Below are positions 61,396 through 64,000 of a DNA stretch of 64,000 nt, piece after piece (the stretch's first letter is position 1; every line of letters begins with the position of its first letter). A program made the position numbers and the translations under genes. Location: assembly GCA_005938025.2 (NCBI GenBank), contig VCCI02000001.1, forward strand, positions 2,294,001 to 2,358,000. Reading direction: 5' to 3'. The DNA is from Inquilinus sp. KBS0705. GTDB taxonomy: Bacteria; Bacteroidota; Bacteroidia; Sphingobacteriales; Sphingobacteriaceae. The notes below the pieces were generated by a model. That model was not told the DNA's origin. It saw nothing but the letters and a program-made list of their open reading frames with translations, and ran no database searches.

Positions 61396-61908
61396 ATGAA
61401 CTTAAAACGCATATTACGCACGGCAGCAATAATTTTTATACTTGCACTAAATGTGGGTTGCGACCAGGCTACCAAAGCCATGATGCGCGATCATATCCGT
61501 TTTTACGACCAGTACAGCTTTTTTAAAGGCCATGTAACCCTTTTAAATGTCGAGAATAAAGGCGCGTTTTTAAGCCTGGGCGATAGTCTGCCTAACCCCT
61601 TTCATTTTATACTGCTAACGTTGTTGCCGGTACTGGCGCTTTTAGGCGGCCTGGCGTATATCCTTATTAAAACCAATATCTCAAAAACCGCGCTCCTGGG
61701 TATCATATTTTTAATTGGCGGCGGCATGGGTAATCTGTACGATCGTATTACCAAGGGCTCCGTCACCGATTTTTTGCACCTTAAATTCGGCATCTTCCAA
61801 ACCGGTATATTCAACGTGGCCGATGTGTCTATTATGGTGGGTATAGGCTTAATGCTGCTGGATGCCTTTATTAAGCAAAAAAATCAGCCAAAAGTACTGG
61901 AGTTATAA
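61396..61908 (+). CDS. lspA: Lipoprotein signal peptidase
   Basis: The 170 aa match signal peptidase II with four membrane helices. Catalytic aspartates are in LYDRITKGSVTDFL and FNVADVSIMVGIGLM. Family motifs include VGCDQATKAMM, VENKGAFLSLGDSL and GGGMGNLYDRIT. It cleaves signal peptides of the many lipoproteins, several of which are encoded in this window. Confidence 0.94.
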   Translation: MNLKRILRTAAIIFILALNVGCDQATKAMMRDHIRFYDQYSFFKGHVTLLNVENKGAFLSLGDSLPNPFHFILLTLLPVLALLGGLAYILIKTNISKTALLGIIFLIGGGMGNLYDRITKGSVTDFLHLKFGIFQTGIFNVADVSIMVGIGLMLLDAFIKQKNQPKVLEL

Positions 61909-61914
61909 TATGTA

Positions 61915-62006
61915 TAGACGCGATACTTGCGTCTTTCTATTATATGAACGTAACAATTCATCTTATTAAAAACAGACGCAAAGTATTGCGTCTCTACCTC
62001 GGCATT
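61915..62006. repeat. GACGC-word inverted repeat
   Basis: TATAGACGCGATACTTGCG and AGACGCAAAGTATTGCGTCTC pair as a long imperfect inverted repeat after the lspA stop, related to the stem of the terminator at 59794. Confidence 0.6.
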
Positions 62007-62048
62007 GCATCAATTACCTGCCAAAAACATACATACCAATAAAAACCG

Positions 62049-62056
62049 TATCTTTG
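62049..62056 (+). promoter_or_regulatory. -7 promoter box TATCTTTG upstream of rhlE
   Basis: Perfect TAnnTTTG match about 97 nt before the helicase ATG; the intervening leader could be a long 5' UTR, as often seen for cold-responsive helicases. Confidence 0.5.
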
Positions 62057-62152
62057 CAAATAATTACCCGTTGGTTTACGGCTTTGATCAATAGACAACT
62101 CTTCAGATCCGCTTAATGCTTCGCGTTAGCACATATACATTACAAACATTAC

Positions 62153-63496
62153 ATGTCATTCGAAAATTTAAATTTAATTGAGCCTATTTTAAAGGCTTTA
62201 AAAACAGAGGGCTATACAACCCCAACTCCCATACAAGAACAAGCAATACCCTTTATACTACAACACCGCGACCTTTTAGGCTGCGCACAAACCGGTACCG
62301 GCAAAACAGCCGCTTTTGCAATACCTATCCTTCAGCTTTTATTTGAAGACAGGCAAAAACACCGTGAACAGAAATCCATAAAGGCCCTAATTTTAACCCC
62401 AACCCGCGAGCTGGCCATACAAATTGCCGAAAGCTTTACTGCCTATGGTAAAAATACCGGCCTTAAAAACCTGGTTATATTTGGCGGCGTATCACAAGGC
62501 CCGCAAACAGATGCCCTGCGCCGTGGCGTTGATATTTTGATAGCTACCCCCGGCCGTTTATTGGACCTGATGAACCAGCGTTTTGTGCATTTAGAGCATA
62601 TTAAAATGCTGGTATTAGACGAGGCCGACCGTATGCTGGACATGGGTTTTGTGCACGATGTTAAAAAGATAATTGCCAAAGTGCCGGCCAACAGGCAAAC
62701 GCTGTTTTTTAGCGCTACCATGCCAACCGAGATACAAAGCCTGGCCGATTCCATCTTACAGAAACCCGCCAAGGTTGAGGTTGCCCCGGTATCATCAACT
62801 GCCGATACTATACAGCAATCGTTATATTATGTAGATAAGGGTGATAAACGCGCCTTGTTACAGCATATATTAAAAGATAAGAATATTAAAACCGCGCTGG
62901 TATTTACCCGCACCAAACACGGTGCCGATAAAGTGGTGAAGGATTTGATACGCGCAGGCATTACTGCCGAGGCCATACATGGCAACAAATCGCAAAACGC
63001 GCGCCAGCGGGCATTAACCAATTTTAAAAACCGTACTACACGTGTTTTAATTGCTACCGATATTGCCGCGCGTGGTATTGATATTGACGACCTTACCCAC
63101 GTTATAAACTACGAAATACCCAATATCCCCGAAACCTATGTACACCGTATTGGCCGTACCGGCCGCGCGGGTGCCAGCGGTATAGCCTTTACGTTTTGCG
63201 ATGGCGAGGAAGAAATAGAATACCTAAGAGATATTCATAAACTGATAGCAAAAGAAATCCCGATTGAGGAAGGCCACCCCTACCCGCTTAACCACCTTGC
63301 CATGGCCGAAAAGCTGATGAGCAAGGCTAAACCGGTTAAAAAGAGTGGCGGTGCATCGCACGGTGGTGGCGGCAACAACCGCAATAAACGCCCCGGTGCA
63401 GGCGGCAGGCCGGCTGGTCACCGTGGTGCCAACAATACCGGCCGCGCAGGCGGTAGCAGCGGCATGAGCGGTGCAGGCGGTAAAAAGAGATTGTAA
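62153..63496 (+). CDS. rhlE: DEAD-box ATP-dependent RNA helicase (RhlE type)
   Basis: The 447 aa carry the motifs in order: Q motif ([14 protein letters not shown]), [61 protein letters not shown], then helicase C with [20 protein letters not shown] and [10 protein letters not shown]. The C-terminal tail (about 400-447) is rich in Gly, Asn and Arg ([17 protein letters not shown]), typical of RhlE-type RNA-binding tails. It remodels RNA, for example in ribosome assembly or decay. Confidence 0.93.
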   Translation: MSFENLNLIEPILKALKTEGYTTPTPIQEQAIPFILQHRDLLGCAQTGTGKTAAFAIPILQLLFEDRQKHREQKSIKALILTPTRELAIQIAESFTAYGKNTGLKNLVIFGGVSQGPQTDALRRGVDILIATPGRLLDLMNQRFVHLEHIKMLVLDEADRMLDMGFVHDVKKIIAKVPANRQTLFFSATMPTEIQSLADSILQKPAKVEVAPVSSTADTIQQSLYYVDKGDKRALLQHILKDKNIKTALVFTRTKHGADKVVKDLIRAGITAEAIHGNKSQNARQRALTNFKNRTTRVLIATDIAARGIDIDDLTHVINYEIPNIPETYVHRIGRTGRAGASGIAFTFCDGEEEIEYLRDIHKLIAKEIPIEEGHPYPLNHLAMAEKLMSKAKPVKKSGGASHGGGGNNRNKRPGAGGRPAGHRGANNTGRAGGSSGMSGAGGKKRL

Positions 63497-63658
63497 TTTT
63501 GGTGAATAGAGGTTGTTAATTAGAGGTAAGTTTGGCTTGCCTGTAATTGCCAACCTTTATTTTTTAAAACTAATCACCAATCTTTAAGCTCTAATTAACC
63601 AATGTTAACATGTTAATAACCATATTTGCACTGTTTAAATTAATTAAATAGCTTTAAA

Positions 63659-63976
63659 GTGAAAATTCAGCCCGACAAAATGAGACGCCTTTTAGACCTT
63701 ATCAAGAACAAATTTTTTTTGGTAACGCTGGCTTTTGTTATTTGGATGATATTTTTTGATAAGAACGACCTTTTCTCGCAATACGAGTATCACCAGCAGT
63801 TGGCTAAGCTAAAGGCCGAGCAGGTTTTTTACCAAACCGAAACCGCCAAGGTGAACAAAGACCTTGACGAATTAACATCAGACAAAGCCAAGCTCGAAAA
63901 ATTCGCTCGCGAAAAGTACCTCATGAAAAAAGACAACGAAGATATTTTTGTTATCGTTCACGAGAAAAAGAAATAG
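63659..63976 (+). CDS. FtsB/DivIC-like septum formation initiator
   Basis: The 105 aa start with a GTG at 63659; an ATG at 63680 is an alternative. A short cytoplasmic head is followed by one membrane helix (NKFFLVTLAFVIWMIFF) and a coiled coil (LAKLKAEQVFYQTETAKVNKDLDELTSDKAKLEK). The end, FAREKYLMKKDNEDIFVIV, is the mark of the FtsB/DivIC family, which links early and late divisome proteins. It shares this position near eno in many Bacteroidota. Confidence 0.88.
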   Translation: MKIQPDKMRRLLDLIKNKFFLVTLAFVIWMIFFDKNDLFSQYEYHQQLAKLKAEQVFYQTETAKVNKDLDELTSDKAKLEKFAREKYLMKKDNEDIFVIVHEKKK

Positions 63977-64000
63977 GCAGATGTGCAAATTTCAGATGTG

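Overview
The window looks like chromosome from a free-living member of the Bacteroidota, most likely the Sphingobacteriaceae (Mucilaginibacter- or Pedobacter-like). The genus is an inference. The evidence for the phylum is a type IX secretion (T9SS) PorP/SprF plus gliding-motility C-terminal-domain cluster, an UpxY-type NusG paralogue, -7 boxes of the form TAnnTTTG, weak or absent Shine-Dalgarno sequences, and secreted carbohydrate-active proteins. No tRNA, rRNA, CRISPR array, prophage or origin was found.

Layout. (1) 1-5081, minus strand: two very large exported proteins that share a malectin-like carbohydrate-binding module; one also carries a glucose/sorbosone dehydrogenase propeller. (2) 5.1-9.85 kb: an AT-rich accessory island with an UpxY/NusG-like antiterminator, three paralogous small helix-turn-helix proteins, a lipoprotein, an orphan 250-aa protein and a decayed IS1182-like transposase. 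(3) 9.86-21.97 kb: kelch/CBM lipoprotein, ATP-grasp protein, BLUF photoreceptor, GH35-like glycosidase, a ChrB-AraC fusion, an FAD oxidoreductase overlapping a DUF1543 gene, an NlpC/P60 lipoprotein and a Cys/Met-type PLP enzyme. (4) 22.06-25.75 kb: a four-gene T9SS-linked surface cluster. (5) 26.0-37.8 kb: Crp/YCII/DoxX cluster, GH125 mannosidase, a zeta-toxin-like pair, GNAT, hybrid histidine kinase, YbhN-like flippase, and a FecA-like TonB receptor with a small exported partner. (6) 38-52 kb: housekeeping, with tdk, the rod-shape operon mreB-mreC-mreD-mrdA-rodA, purH, purN, a dlgD-like dehydrogenase, an RluA enzyme and panB. (7) 52.3-64 kb: carA, an ABC exporter, a RAYT transposase with REP hairpins, a TonB-like protein, eno, lspA, rhlE and an FtsB/DivIC-like gene.

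The housekeeping genes are ordinary. The parts most worth a second look are the HTH-trio/NusG island at 5.5-9.6 kb, the RAYT/REP module at 57.1-58.9 kb, the four-helix-bundle (IVP) gene set between inverted intergenic repeats at 47.65-48.17 kb, the ChrB-AraC fusion and the two-gene zeta-toxin unit. Many intergenic gaps also carry short, word-like, often inverted repeats shared across the window.
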